Below are positions 34,307 through 43,586 of a stretch of 64,000 nt of DNA, in pieces. The stretch is from contig NZ_JOCA01000012.1 of NCBI RefSeq assembly GCF_000718785.1, forward strand, positions 124,001 through 188,000, in the 5' to 3' direction. This DNA is from Streptomyces sp. NRRL WC-3626. GTDB lineage: Bacteria > Actinomycetota > Actinomycetes > Streptomycetales > Streptomycetaceae. Under the pieces are notes generated by a model that ran no database searches, was not told the DNA's origin, and saw only the letters and a program-made list of their open reading frames with translations. The position numbers and the translations under genes were made by a program. Position 1 is the stretch's first letter; each line of letters starts with the position of its first letter.

Positions 34307-35041
34307 ATGCGCACGTCCCGCATCCGTCTGTTCGCCGCCACCGGTGCCGCCCTCGCCGCCCTCGCCCTCACCGCCTGTGAGGACGGCACGGGCACCGAGG
34401 ACGAAGGCGCGGGCACCGGCACGTCCCAGCCGAGCGCGTCGGCGACCACGGACACGCCGTCGGACTCCGCCAAGGACCCCTCGAAGGAGGACACCACCTC
34501 GAACGCCCCGGCCCAGGCCGGCGGGGGCAAGAACGGCGGAAACAAGGGCGCCGGAGGCAGCGGCACCAGCACCGGCACCGGCACCGGAGACAAGGACGAC
34601 AACGCCCCGGAGAACCGCGTCTCCTGCAACGGCTCCAACACCACCGTCGACGCCCGCCCGGTCCCCCGCCCCGTCAACCACATGCTGATCACGGTCAAGA
34701 ACTCGGGTTCGAAGACCTGCGACCTCACCTACTACCCGGTGCTCCGGTTCGACGAGATGCAGTGGGTGCCGCAGCCGATCGAGGCGTCGAAGCCGCAGGC
34801 CGTGGTCACCCTCGCACCGGGCGAGACGGCGTACGCGGGCGTGCTGTTGTCGGCCGCCGACGGCAGCGGCGACGGCGGCGACACCGCCCACAAGCTCACC
34901 GTCGCCTTCCAGGGCAGGACCCCGAACAGCGACGGCGGCCCGTCGGCCGTCCCGGGCCTGCCGGCGGACGGCGTGTACTACGACAGCAGCATGGCGGTGA
35001 CGTACTGGCAGCAGTCGATGGCCGACGCGCTCACCTACTGA
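34307..35041 (+). CDS. DUF4232 lipoprotein
   Basis: The 244-aa protein has a lipoprotein signal (LAALALTAC, Cys near residue 24), a long Gly/Thr/Asp/Lys-rich linker, and a DUF4232 domain with the disulfide pair RVSCNGSN and SGSKTCDLTYYPVLRF, ending SMAVTYWQQSMADALTY. ATG at 34307 follows AAAGGA by seven bases. It is divergent from the membrane HTH gene over 213 bases and convergent with hemB. DUF4232 lipoproteins are surface proteins of unknown role; a second occurs at 40181. Confidence 0.82.
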   Translation: MRTSRIRLFAATGAALAALALTACEDGTGTEDEGAGTGTSQPSASATTDTPSDSAKDPSKEDTTSNAPAQAGGGKNGGNKGAGGSGTSTGTGTGDKDDNAPENRVSCNGSNTTVDARPVPRPVNHMLITVKNSGSKTCDLTYYPVLRFDEMQWVPQPIEASKPQAVVTLAPGETAYAGVLLSAADGSGDGGDTAHKLTVAFQGRTPNSDGGPSAVPGLPADGVYYDSSMAVTYWQQSMADALTY

Positions 35042-35052
35042 GCCCGCCGAAC

Positions 35053-36054
35053 CTACTGAGCGGCACCCAGCCTCTGGGCCACTTCGGTGGCCCAGTAGGT
35101 GAGGATGTTGCGCGCCCCGGCCCGCTTGATGCCGGTCAGCGCTTCGAGGATCGCCCGGTCCCGGTCGATCCAGCCCTTCTCGGCGGCGGCCTCGATCATC
35201 GAGTACTCACCGGAGATCTGGTACGCCACCACCGGCACGTCCACCGAGTCCGCGACCCGCGCGAGAATGTCCAGATAGGGACCCGCCGGCTTCACCATCA
35301 CCAGGTCGGCGCCCTCCTCCAGGTCGAGCGCCAGCTCGCGCATCGACTCACGGACGTTCGCCGGGTCCTGCTGGTACGTCTTGCGGTCGCCCTTGAGCGA
35401 GGAGCCGACGGCCTCGCGGAACGGGCCGTAGAAGGCGGAGGCGTACTTGGCGGTGTAGGCGAGGATCGCGACGTCCTCGCGGCCGATCTGGTCGAGGGCG
35501 TCGCGGACGACGCCGATCTGCCCGTCCATCATCCCGCTGGGGCCGACGATGTGGGCGCCCGCGTCGGCCTGGACCTGCGCCATCTCGGCGTACCGCTCGA
35601 GCGTGGCGTCGTTGTCGACGCGGCCCTGCTCGTCGAGGACCCCGCAGTGCCCGTGGTCGGTGGTCTCGTCGAGGCACAGGTCGGACATGACGAGCAGGTC
35701 GTCGCCGACCTCCGCCCGTACGTCGCGCAGGGCGACCTGGAGGATCCCGTCCGGGTCGGTGCCGGGCGTGCCGACGGCGTCCTTCCTGGACTCCTCCGGC
35801 ACGCCGAACAGCATGATCCCGGAGACCCCGGCCGCCACGGCCTCGGCCGCCGCCTTCTTCAGGCTGTCGCGGGTGTGCTGTACGACGCCGGGCATGGCCT
35901 CGATCGGCACGGGTTCGCTCACGCCCTCGCGGACGAAGGCCGGGAGGATGAGGTCGGCGGGGTGCAGCCGGGTCTCGGCGACCATGCGCCGCATGGCGGG
36001 GGTGGTACGCAGACGCCGGGGCCGCGTGCCGGGAAAGGATCCGTACGTCGTCAT
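35053..36054 (-). CDS. hemB: Delta-aminolevulinic acid dehydratase (porphobilinogen synthase)
   Basis: HemB condenses two 5-aminolevulinates to porphobilinogen. The 333-aa TIM-barrel enzyme has Schiff-base lysines in [18 protein letters not shown] and [13 protein letters not shown], and the metal segment [18 protein letters not shown], where the second of the three usual zinc cysteines is Asp, a mixed ligand set. Substrate-binding motifs [15 protein letters not shown] and [10 protein letters not shown] are present. It lies about 19 kb from the rex-hemACD operon with unrelated accessory genes between. Confidence 0.96.
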   Translation of the reverse strand: MTTYGSFPGTRPRRLRTTPAMRRMVAETRLHPADLILPAFVREGVSEPVPIEAMPGVVQHTRDSLKKAAAEAVAAGVSGIMLFGVPEESRKDAVGTPGTDPDGILQVALRDVRAEVGDDLLVMSDLCLDETTDHGHCGVLDEQGRVDNDATLERYAEMAQVQADAGAHIVGPSGMMDGQIGVVRDALDQIGREDVAILAYTAKYASAFYGPFREAVGSSLKGDRKTYQQDPANVRESMRELALDLEEGADLVMVKPAGPYLDILARVADSVDVPVVAYQISGEYSMIEAAAEKGWIDRDRAILEALTGIKRAGARNILTYWATEVAQRLGAAQ

Positions 36055-36158
36055 ACCACTACGCTACGCCCGCCCCTCCCATGCCTTTGCCGACGCGGAG
36101 TCGGCCCGTGCCCCCGGCGGGTATACGGTGCCGGCATCACGCCCGAAAGGATCACACC

Positions 36159-36926
36159 GTGCACAGCGCCGCCGTAACCGCCGAAGGTGACCGCATCCGC
36201 TGGGTGGAGCTGCCCGGCCGGGACCCGGCCCGCGTCTACGTGCACGGACTGGGCGCCAGCTCCCCCGCCTACTTCGCCGCGACCGCCGTCCACCCGCTCC
36301 TCGCGGGTCACCGCTCGCTCCTGGTGGACCTGCTGGGTCACGGCCACAGCGACCGTCCCGTCACGTTCGCCTACACCCTGGAGGACCACGCGGACGCGCT
36401 CGCCGCCGCGCTGCGGGCGGCCGGCGTCACGGGGGCGGACTTCGTGGCGCACAGCATGGGCGGCTCGGTCGCCGTCGTGCTCGCCGCCCGGCATCCGGAA
36501 CTGGTCTCCCGGCTCGTCCTGGTCGACGCCAACCTCGACCCGCTGCCCCGCGTGCCCGGCGCCCTGGGCAGCAGCGGTATCGCGGCGTACACGGAGGAGG
36601 AGTTCGTGGCGGGCGGCTGGCGTGAGGTCCGTGACCGGGCGGGCGCGCACTGGTGGTCGACGATGCGGCTGGCGGGCCTGGAGGCGCTGCACCGCAGCGC
36701 CTCCCACCTGGTCGACGGCACCGATCCGACGATGCGTGAGCTGCTGCTCGGGCTGCCGGTGCCGCGCACGTTCCTGTTCCCGGAGGCGGATGCCCCGTTC
36801 CCCGGCGCGGACGGGCTGACGGCCGGGGGTGTGTCGGTCGTCCCGGTCCCCGACTGCGGGCACACGATCATGCTGGACAATCCGGAGGCGTTCGCCCGAG
36901 CCGTGGCGGAGGCGCTGGCCCCTTAG
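36159..36926 (+). CDS. Alpha/beta-fold hydrolase
   Basis: The 255-aa protein has the oxyanion segment VYVHGLGASSPAYF, the strand LLVDLLGHGHSDRP, the nucleophile elbow DFVAHSMGGSVAVVLAARHP (catalytic Ser), and a late PVPDCGHTIMLDNPEAFARAV that supplies the catalytic His. GTG at 36159 follows GAAAGGA. It lies 11 bases before the dehydrogenase gene and is probably co-transcribed. Substrate unknown. Confidence 0.87.
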   Translation: MHSAAVTAEGDRIRWVELPGRDPARVYVHGLGASSPAYFAATAVHPLLAGHRSLLVDLLGHGHSDRPVTFAYTLEDHADALAAALRAAGVTGADFVAHSMGGSVAVVLAARHPELVSRLVLVDANLDPLPRVPGALGSSGIAAYTEEEFVAGGWREVRDRAGAHWWSTMRLAGLEALHRSASHLVDGTDPTMRELLLGLPVPRTFLFPEADAPFPGADGLTAGGVSVVPVPDCGHTIMLDNPEAFARAVAEALAP

Positions 36927-36937
36927 GAAGGACTTCC

Positions 36938-37897
36938 GTGCTGCTTCGCTGTGCCGTGCTCGACGACTTCCAGAACGTCGCCACCACGATCGCCGACTGG
37001 AGCCCCCTCCGGGACCGCGTGGAGGTGACGTCCTTCACCGAGCACCTCGCCGATGAGGACGAACTGGCCGCGGCGCTCGCGGACTTCGACATCGTGGTGA
37101 CCCTGCGCGAGCGTGTCCCCTTCCCCGCCTCCCTGCTGGACCGGCTCCCCCGGCTGAGGCTGATCGTCGCGTCCGGCATGCGCAACTCGGTCATCGACTA
37201 CGCGGCCGCCGAACGGGGCGGTGTCACGGTGTCCGGCACCCAGAGCTTCCCCACCCCGCCGGTGGAGCTGACCTGGGCGCTGCTGCTCGGACTCGCGCGG
37301 GGCCTCGTCACGGAGCACAACACCCTGCGTGCGAACGGCCCTTGGCAGTCGACGGTCGGCGCCGACCTGCACGGACGCCGGCTCGGTCTACTGGGGCTGG
37401 GCAGGATCGGCGGCCGGGTGGCGCGGGTCGGGCTCGCCTTCGGCATGGAGGTCACGGCGTGGAGCCCGCACCTCACGAAGGAGCGTACGGACGAGGCGGA
37501 TGTGGAACTCGCCTCTTCCAAGGAGGAGTTGCTTGCCAGTGCCGACTACGTCTCGCTCCACCTGGTCCTGGGCGACACGACCCGCGGCCTCCTGGGCGCC
37601 GCCGAACTCTCCCTCATGAAGCCCACCGCGTATCTGATCAACACCTCCCGCTCGGCCCTCGTCGACCAGGACGCACTGCTCACGGTGGTGCGGGAGGGCC
37701 GTATCGCGGGCGCCGCCGTCGACGTCTTCGACACCGAGCCACTCCCCGCCGACCACCCGATGCGCACGGCACCCCGCCTTCTGACGACCCCGCACCTCGG
37801 CTACGTCTCCGACCTCAACTACCGCACGTACTACACCCAGGCGGTCGAGAACATCGAGGCCCACCTCGCCGGCACCCCCCTCCGCCGCCTCGGCTGA
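36938..37897 (+). CDS. D-2-hydroxyacid dehydrogenase family protein
   Basis: The 319-aa protein has the family split fold: a catalytic N-domain (AVLDDFQNVATTIADWSPL), the NAD loop LGLLGLGRIGGRVARVGLAF, VSLHLVLGDTTRGLLGAAEL, INTSRSALVDQDALL with the catalytic Arg region, AAVDVFDTEPLPADHPM with the catalytic Glu, and LTTPHLGYVSDLNYRTYY with the His. The DDFQN start is typical of the SerA-like subgroup in soil actinomycetes. Begins with GTG at 36938. Substrate unknown. Confidence 0.9.
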   Translation: MLLRCAVLDDFQNVATTIADWSPLRDRVEVTSFTEHLADEDELAAALADFDIVVTLRERVPFPASLLDRLPRLRLIVASGMRNSVIDYAAAERGGVTVSGTQSFPTPPVELTWALLLGLARGLVTEHNTLRANGPWQSTVGADLHGRRLGLLGLGRIGGRVARVGLAFGMEVTAWSPHLTKERTDEADVELASSKEELLASADYVSLHLVLGDTTRGLLGAAELSLMKPTAYLINTSRSALVDQDALLTVVREGRIAGAAVDVFDTEPLPADHPMRTAPRLLTTPHLGYVSDLNYRTYYTQAVENIEAHLAGTPLRRLG

Positions 37898-38013
37898 CAC
37901 TCCTTCGATGCCACGGCTCCCGGTGCCGGTCGCCGGGAGCCCCGTCGCTTTCCCCGTACGAACCGGTCCGGTGGGGAAGGGTGAACTGCACGAGGTACCG
38001 GGCGAGGGGGAGC

Positions 38014-38574
38014 ATGTCGCAGACACCGAGGGACCGCTGGGCGATCCCGCCGAAGATCGGCTACGTGAACGCCGCGCAGAACGCGCACTTCGTCGCGGCC
38101 CCGCTGCTGGCGGCCGCGGCGATCGGCATCGCGGGGGTGATGGCCGCCGACGGCGACAAGTTCCGCTGGCCCGGACCGGCCATGCTGCTGATGACCGTGT
38201 GCGCCGTGCTCTTCGTCTCCTGCATCCAGAGCAGCTTCAACGCGGCCACGCACCTCTTCAACCCCGCTGACCTGGACGCCTGGTACGGCACGTCGGAGAA
38301 GCCGCCGGACACCGTACTGATGCAGATCCAGCAGCGTGACTTCCAGATCTGGAAAAGCTCCTCGCGCAGGGCGGTCAGGCTCTACAACTGGGGTGTGGTG
38401 ACCCTCGGTTCGGGTACGGCCGTCGCGCTGTCCCCGCCCGGGAACGCCTCGTCCGCGCACGCGGTCTGCCGCTGGGCCGCCTGCGCGTTCGTACTCGTGG
38501 CCACCCTGCGCGTGGCAGCCGCCACGGCGACGGAGGCCCGACGCAGGCAACACGGCCGGAGGAACGCATCATGA
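38014..38574 (+). CDS. Hypothetical membrane protein
   Basis: This 186-aa protein was not recognised. It has hydrophobic segments at about residues 27-45 (FVAAPLLAAAAIGIAGVMA), 54-72 (AMLLMTVCAVLFVSCIQSS), about 126-140 and 146-167, divided by a soluble part with FNPADLDAWYGTSEKPPDTV. It begins with ATG at 38014 after GAGGGGG and overlaps the next small gene by ATGA, so the two probably act together. Confidence 0.65.
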   Translation: MSQTPRDRWAIPPKIGYVNAAQNAHFVAAPLLAAAAIGIAGVMAADGDKFRWPGPAMLLMTVCAVLFVSCIQSSFNAATHLFNPADLDAWYGTSEKPPDTVLMQIQQRDFQIWKSSSRRAVRLYNWGVVTLGSGTAVALSPPGNASSAHAVCRWAACAFVLVATLRVAAATATEARRRQHGRRNAS

Positions 38575-38810
38575 GTTACGGCGTCGACTGGGACGACGAC
38601 TTCGAGGACCGCGCACGGACGTACTGCCCCCTCTGCCAGGGCGCGTACATGCCCGAATGGAGCGGGCAGGAAGCCCACTTCGGCCACACGGGGAACTGCG
38701 ACGCGCGCATCCTCCCCACCCGGACCCTGCTCCGCCTGTACGACAGCGCGACCGCCGTCCGCGAGGAGGTCGCCCGCCGCCGCTCGGAGGGTTCCACCGG
38801 GCCGAGCTGA
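38571..38810 (+). CDS. Small cysteine/histidine protein
   Basis: This 79-aa protein starts MSYGVDWDDDFEDRARTYCP and contains CPLC, HFGHTGNC and a further acidic N-terminus. The C-x2-C plus H-x2-H..C arrangement could bind one zinc ion. It is coupled to the preceding membrane protein (ATGA). No family was recognised. Confidence 0.6.
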   Translation: MSYGVDWDDDFEDRARTYCPLCQGAYMPEWSGQEAHFGHTGNCDARILPTRTLLRLYDSATAVREEVARRRSEGSTGPS

Positions 38811-38821
38811 TCGCGGGACGC

Positions 38822-38880
38822 TAGAATGTGCGGGTCGGCCTTCGGCGTCCGCCCCGGCGGAAGCGTCCGGAGGCTTTTTT
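38822..38880 (+). promoter_or_regulatory. Promoter and attenuator-like leader hairpin of the MFS gene
   Basis: TAGAAT at 38822-38827 is a good -10 element and would start transcription near 38834. The leader then consists almost only of a G+C-rich hairpin (left arm about 38837-38854, right arm about 38857-38874) followed by TTTTTT at 38875-38880, directly before the ATG at 38882. The right arm contains the ribosome-binding GGAGG at 38869-38873. A terminator-like hairpin that also hides the ribosome site is the signature of an inducible attenuator. Confidence 0.55.
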
Positions 38881-38881
38881 C

Positions 38882-40078
38882 ATGCCATCCGACGCCTCCG
38901 CACCCACCACCACCTACCGCGCCCTGCTCCGCAACCGGGAGTTCGCCGGCCTGTACGTGAGTTTCACGCTCACGGTCGCCGCGAGCACCTTGTCGGGCTT
39001 CGCCCTCGGCACCCTGGTCGACGCGCGCACCGGCTCCCCGTTCCTGACGGCCGTGAGCATGTACGGCGCCACCTTCGCGACCGTGCTCGGCGCGATGACG
39101 CTGATGTCGGTCGCCGACGGAAACCGCCCCCGCCGCACCCTCGTCGCACTCCAGTGCGTCTCACTCGCGGGCGTGGCCGCCCAGGCGGTCCCCGGCCTCC
39201 CCCTGACCGCCCGCTTCGCCCTCCTCCTGGTCCTGGGCTTCTTCCAGTCCCTGGGAACCGGAACCCGGATGGGCCTCCTCGCCGAGGTGGTACCGGCCAC
39301 CGCGTACGTCCCGGCGCGTTCGCTGATGAACATCACCTCGGGCGGCACGGCCGTCCTGGGCTACGCGCTCGGCGCCGTACTCCTGCGCCACCTGACCCCG
39401 CAGGAGGTCTTCCTCACCGCGGCGGCCCTGACCGGCGCGGGGCTGGCCGTGGTCGCGGCGACCGCCCGGGACCACTCGATCCGCCCGCCCCGCCGCCCCG
39501 GCCTGCGGCAGACGTGGACGACGAACCGCACCCTCCTGTCCCGCGGCGGCCCGCGCGCCCTGCTGCTGAACCTGTGGGTCCCGAACGGTCTGATCGTCGG
39601 CTGCGAGGCCCTGTTCATCTCGTACGCCCCCGGCCACGCCGGAATCCTTCTGGCCGCCGGCGCCGCGGGCATGCTCCTCGGCGATCTGACCGTGGGCCGT
39701 CTGCTCACCCCCGCCGCCCGCGCCCGCTGCGCGTTCCCGCTGCGCCTCCTCCTCGCCGCCCCCTATCTGCTGTTCGCCCTCCGCCCACCGCTGCTCCTGG
39801 CGACGGCCGCCGTGTTCCTCGCGAGCGCAGGTTTCGCCGCCACGCTCCCCCTCCAGGAGCGCCTCCTGGCCGTGACCCCCGCCGGGGTCCACGGCCAGGT
39901 CCAGGGCGTCGAATCGGCGGGCCGCATGACCTGGCAGGGCATCGGCGCGGCGGTGGCGGGCGCCCTGGCCCAGTACATGACCCCCGCCACCGCCATCACG
40001 GCCCTCGCGGCGACCTCGATCGCCCTCACACTCGCCTCCCGCCCCTATGTGCGGATGACGATTGCGGGCGGTGTGTAA
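38882..40078 (+). CDS. Major facilitator superfamily transporter
   Basis: The 398-aa protein has about twelve hydrophobic helices in two halves (FAGLYVSFTLTVAASTLSGF; RALLLNLWVPNGLIVGCEAL) and the loop VADGNRPRRTLVALQCVSLA between helices 2 and 3 in the position of MFS motif A. The family includes drug exporters; the substrate is unknown. ATG at 38882 is eight bases after GGAGG and directly after the leader hairpin with its T-run; GTG at 38828 would extend through the hairpin and is not favoured. Confidence 0.87.
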   Translation: MPSDASAPTTTYRALLRNREFAGLYVSFTLTVAASTLSGFALGTLVDARTGSPFLTAVSMYGATFATVLGAMTLMSVADGNRPRRTLVALQCVSLAGVAAQAVPGLPLTARFALLLVLGFFQSLGTGTRMGLLAEVVPATAYVPARSLMNITSGGTAVLGYALGAVLLRHLTPQEVFLTAAALTGAGLAVVAATARDHSIRPPRRPGLRQTWTTNRTLLSRGGPRALLLNLWVPNGLIVGCEALFISYAPGHAGILLAAGAAGMLLGDLTVGRLLTPAARARCAFPLRLLLAAPYLLFALRPPLLLATAAVFLASAGFAATLPLQERLLAVTPAGVHGQVQGVESAGRMTWQGIGAAVAGALAQYMTPATAITALAATSIALTLASRPYVRMTIAGGV

Positions 40079-40180
40079 CAGGGGTAACAGCGGCGTAGCA
40101 GCCGACAGTTGGACGAAACGCCTCTCGCACCGGCCCCCTCTTGCAGGTCAGAACGCCCGACCTACACCGAGGAAGACACC

Positions 40181-40801
40181 ATGCGCGTCAACAAGCTCAC
40201 CATCGCAGCCCTGGCCGTCGTCGCGGGTCTCTCGCTCACCGCCTGCCAGAACGACGACGAGGCCGCCGCCGTGGATCAGAGCAAGCCGTCCGTCTCCTCC
40301 ACCGAGGGCTCGGACGACTCGGCGCAGGGCGAGGCGAAGGAACCGGCCGCGAAGGAACCGGCCGCAAAGGAACCGGCCGCGGCCGGCAAGTGCCGCACCG
40401 ACGAGCTGGACATCAAGGCGCAGGACAGCACCATCGACGGCGACGAGCTCAGCACCGTGGCGGTGACGTTCACCAACGGCGGCGGCCACGACTGCTCGGT
40501 CGGAGGGTTCGCGGGTGTGGACCTCAAGACGAATGCGGGAACGGTGTCCGCGGAGCGCTCGGGCGAGCAGGCCCCGGCGACGGTCCTGAAGGACGGCGAG
40601 TCGGTCTCCTTCTACATCTCCTACCCGGCCAACGACACGGGCGGCTCCGGCGTCCGCATCACGGGCCTCGTGGTCACCCCGCCCGACGAGACCAAGTCGG
40701 TCACCCTCGACTGGCCCGGCGCCGCGTCCCTGCCGGTCACGGAAGGCCCCGGCACCCCGGTGAAGGTCGGCCCGATCGGCAGCGCGGGCCAGGGCGGCTG
40801 A
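40181..40801 (+). CDS. DUF4232 lipoprotein
   Basis: The 206-aa protein has a lipoprotein signal (VVAGLSLTAC, Cys near residue 22), an acidic linker with a threefold KEPAA repeat, and a DUF4232 domain with the cysteine pair AGKCRTDELDIKAQ and GGGHDCSVGGFAGV. ATG at 40181 follows GAGGAAG. It is a paralogue of the product of 34307-35041, shorter and with a different linker. Confidence 0.82.
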   Translation: MRVNKLTIAALAVVAGLSLTACQNDDEAAAVDQSKPSVSSTEGSDDSAQGEAKEPAAKEPAAKEPAAAGKCRTDELDIKAQDSTIDGDELSTVAVTFTNGGGHDCSVGGFAGVDLKTNAGTVSAERSGEQAPATVLKDGESVSFYISYPANDTGGSGVRITGLVVTPPDETKSVTLDWPGAASLPVTEGPGTPVKVGPIGSAGQGG

Positions 40802-40886
40802 CGCACGAAGGGGAGCGGACGGTGCGCTCCCCCCACGGCCGCCGGGGGTTCCGGCATCGCGGGGAAGCGGCTGACGAGCTCCCGGA

Positions 40887-41315
40887 TCACCGGCCGAGGT
40901 CCAGCTCCGCCCACACCGTCTTGCACGGCACCGGGCCCGTTCGTACGCCCCAGCGGTCGGCCAGTTCCTCGACGAGGAGCAGGCCGTGGCCGGACTCGGC
41001 AGGCTCCGCCCCGGCGGCCACTCGTGCCTGCGTGGGCAATTGATCGCCCTGGGGGTCGGTGACCTCGATACGAAGGGTGGCGGGTGCTGTGACGGTGAGG
41101 CCGAGCCGGAAACTCCGGCCTGCCACACGCCCGTGCACGACGGCGTTCGCTGCGAGTTCCGCGACGATCAGCCTGGCCGGATCCAACGGCAGGCCCCAGG
41201 CGACCAGTTGCTCGCCGGCGAGCAGGCGGGCGAGTCGGGCCGCCCGGCGGGTGGCGGAGAGCGGCACGGTGAACTGGTGGAGCGGGGTGCGCGGTACGGC
41301 GATTCCTTGATTCAT
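40887..41315 (-). CDS. ATP-binding protein, anti-sigma/HATPase type
   Basis: The 142-aa protein has the single GHKL ATPase domain of RsbW/SpoIIAB-like serine kinases: PARLIVAELAANAVVHGRV (N box), LRIEVTDPQG (G1) and SGHGLLLVEELADRWGV (G2). Many Streptomyces copies neighbour XRE-DUF5753 and DUF397 genes, as here at 44059-45095, with the graspetide genes between. The target sigma or anti-sigma is unknown. Confidence 0.83.
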   Translation of the reverse strand: MNQGIAVPRTPLHQFTVPLSATRRAARLARLLAGEQLVAWGLPLDPARLIVAELAANAVVHGRVAGRSFRLGLTVTAPATLRIEVTDPQGDQLPTQARVAAGAEPAESGHGLLLVEELADRWGVRTGPVPCKTVWAELDLGR

Positions 41316-41403
41316 GTCACTCAGTGTGTCCAGTCACGCGCCGACCGTGAAGGCGAGTGGCCCGTGCGGCCGGAGGCTGTCCGGCTCCGTCCGGGCCATC
41401 TCC

Positions 41404-42606
41404 TCAGAGCGACGGCAGCGGAAGGCAGGGCACGCGCGGGTGCCGCAGGTGCTGTCCGCCGTCGTGGACGCACAGGGTGAAGGTCTCCGGTCCCGGCCGC
41501 CCTGCCGTGTCGTAGGCGTCCAGAACGCGCTCGACCCGTTCCCACAGCCGCACCGGACCTCCCTCCCGCACCTGCCAACCGCCGTCGCCGTCCGGCGTCA
41601 GCGCGGCGGCCGACCCGCCGACCACGTCGATCAGATGCAGGACATCGCCGACGGCGGCCAGTTGGGCGTCGGACACGGCGCCCTGCACGAGGAAGCGCAG
41701 GTGGAAGGCCTCCTCGGTCGCGGCGGTGATCCGCTCGGGACCGTGCCGGGCGGCCCGTGCCTCCCCCGGCAGCCCGGCCGCCCAGTGGGCGGGGTTGCCG
41801 AAGGCCGGCGCCGCGTGCGTACGCGCCGTCATGAAGGAGACCGTGCCGCCCAGCAGCCGCCCCTCGGCGGTGCCGTCCCCGGCGACCGTGAGCAGGACTC
41901 GGGCGTACCCGTAGAGCCAGCCGGAGAGGGTCAGAAGGATCTTCCCACCCGGCCGGGTCTGGGCGACCAGGGCCGGGGGCACGGCCCGGAAGGAACAGGC
42001 CGCGACGATCCGGTCGAACGGGGCCTCGGGCCAGTACCCGTACAGCCCGTCCGCGACCGCGAGGGTGGGTGCGTAACCGCAGCCGTGGAGCGCGTCCGCG
42101 GCCCGCTCCAGCCGGTGCGGGTCCACCTCGATGCTCGTCACACCGGCAGAACCGAGGCGTTCGCAAGCGAGCGCGGTCGAGTAGCCCGTCCCCGTACCGA
42201 TCTCCAGCACCGTGTGCCCTTCCCGGACGTCGGCGTCGGCCCACATCCGCACCACGAGCGAGGGCAGGGTGGAGGACGAGGTAGGGGCACCGCCGAACCG
42301 CTCGACCGGGTTCTCCCAGTCGGGTTCGTCACCGTCGAACTGCGTGATGAGCGTGGTGTCGGAGTACGCGGCGGCCAGCCAGCGCCCGTGGTCGAGCGCG
42401 GCGGTGACCGGCTGCCACACGGTCAGCCCTTGCCCGTTTCGCTCGTCGGCGGGCAGATAGAAGCCGGGCACGAACCGGTGCCGGGGCACCTTCTCCACCG
42501 CCGCCCGCCAGGCCGGATCGTCCAGCACCCCGCGTACGGCGAGGTCCTCCGCCATGATGGCGCGCAGCCGCGCGGCATCGGTTTCGAGGTCGACGGGCAG
42601 CGTCAT
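41404..42606 (-). CDS. Graspetide-associated protein L-isoaspartyl O-methyltransferase (PIMT-like)
   Basis: The 400-aa protein belongs to the methyltransferase group that accompanies ATP-grasp peptide maturases. Residues 1-80 hold VEKVPRHRFVPGFYLP and NGQGLTVWQPV; the SAM site is VLEIGTGTGYSTALACERLG at about residues 140-160, followed by TSIEVDPHRLERAADAL, ADGLYGYWPEAPFDRIVAAC and LVAQTRPGGKILLTLSGWLY. About 150 C-terminal residues extend past the usual PCMT length. In characterised graspetide systems such enzymes methylate one Asp of the cyclised peptide, giving aspartimide and/or isoaspartate. It overlaps tgmB as ATGA. Confidence 0.9.
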   Translation of the reverse strand: MTLPVDLETDAARLRAIMAEDLAVRGVLDDPAWRAAVEKVPRHRFVPGFYLPADERNGQGLTVWQPVTAALDHGRWLAAAYSDTTLITQFDGDEPDWENPVERFGGAPTSSSTLPSLVVRMWADADVREGHTVLEIGTGTGYSTALACERLGSAGVTSIEVDPHRLERAADALHGCGYAPTLAVADGLYGYWPEAPFDRIVAACSFRAVPPALVAQTRPGGKILLTLSGWLYGYARVLLTVAGDGTAEGRLLGGTVSFMTARTHAAPAFGNPAHWAAGLPGEARAARHGPERITAATEEAFHLRFLVQGAVSDAQLAAVGDVLHLIDVVGGSAAALTPDGDGGWQVREGGPVRLWERVERVLDAYDTAGRPGPETFTLCVHDGGQHLRHPRVPCLPLPSL

Positions 42607-43583
42607 GAACGGCCCTTCCTTTCCACGGTGAGGAGATCGGCGAACGCCTCGGTGATGTCGTAGGCGTCGGGAAGCCAGCCCCACTGGCCGTTCGGGTTGC
42701 ACTCGATCGCCGTCCAGTGTTGCGGGTCGTCCCCGTCCCCGGTGAGCGCGAAGTCGAAGCAGCCGAAGACCAGACCGAACGAGGCCAGGTAGGCGTGCAG
42801 CGCGGCCTCGACGGGCGGCGGCACGATGATGGGCGCGTGGAGCAGGGCGCCCCAGTCGCCCCGGCGCCAGTCCAGCGCACCGTCGGGTGCGGCGATCTGC
42901 TGGGCGAAGACACGACGGCCGACCACGGTGACGCGTACGTCACCGGTCTTGGGGATCTCGGCCTGGAACAGGTGGGCGGTCACGGTGAGCGTGTCGTCGA
43001 AGGTCTCCGGGTCGACCCGCTGGGTCCAGATCGCCCCGGCGCGCCCGTCGTCGCCGGTGGGCAGGCCGCGGAACGTCTTGCAGACGACGGGACCGTGGAC
43101 GGCGGCGAACTCCCGCGCCACCTCTCGGTCGTTGGTGATCAGCGTCGGAGGAATCCTCAGCCCGAGCCGGGCGAACCTTCGGAGCTGGCCGGGCTTGGAC
43201 TCCGCGCGGGCCACCGCGGCCGGGTGGTTGACGTACCGGGCGCCGGGCAGGGCGTTCAGGACGCCGCCGAGCCCGTGCCGCGCCTCGGCGGCGGCGAAGT
43301 CCCTTTGCTGCCGGGGCAGATGCGCGAACCGGGTGCCGTAAGGAGTGGGACGACGGCAGTACACCGCCGCCACCTCCCCCGGCTCCACCTCCCGGCTCGC
43401 CGTACGCAGCCGCCCGCTCCACACCGGACGCTCCGCCTCGATACGGAAGCCGAACGTCAGGGCGGACCCGATGTCGGCTGGGTCGACACGGACGACGGGC
43501 ACCTCGCGCTCGTTCAACGCGGCGACGACCCGGTCCGCCGTGACGTCCTCCAGCGCGGTGACGACCAGGACAGTGGAAGCCAT
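42603..43583 (-). CDS. tgmB: ATP-grasp peptide maturase (graspetide ligase)
   Basis: This 326-aa enzyme activates side-chain carboxylates of Asp/Glu in the precursor as acyl phosphates and joins them to Ser/Thr (ester) or Lys (amide) side chains. It has the N-terminal pre-grasp domain (VVTALEDVTADRVVAALNE), YCRRPTPYGTRF, the ATP-binding Lys in PVVCKTFRGLPTG, and the Mg-binding IECNPNGQWGWLPD near the C-terminus. It lies 3 bases after tgmA and is coupled to the methyltransferase gene. Confidence 0.93.
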   Translation of the reverse strand: MASTVLVVTALEDVTADRVVAALNEREVPVVRVDPADIGSALTFGFRIEAERPVWSGRLRTASREVEPGEVAAVYCRRPTPYGTRFAHLPRQQRDFAAAEARHGLGGVLNALPGARYVNHPAAVARAESKPGQLRRFARLGLRIPPTLITNDREVAREFAAVHGPVVCKTFRGLPTGDDGRAGAIWTQRVDPETFDDTLTVTAHLFQAEIPKTGDVRVTVVGRRVFAQQIAAPDGALDWRRGDWGALLHAPIIVPPPVEAALHAYLASFGLVFGCFDFALTGDGDDPQHWTAIECNPNGQWGWLPDAYDITEAFADLLTVERKGRS

Positions 43584-43586
43584 CGG

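Noticed and set aside
38826..38881. Leader peptide starting ATG at 38826 as a true gene
   Set aside because: Its start lies inside the -10 element, upstream of the likely transcript start, so it would not be translated.
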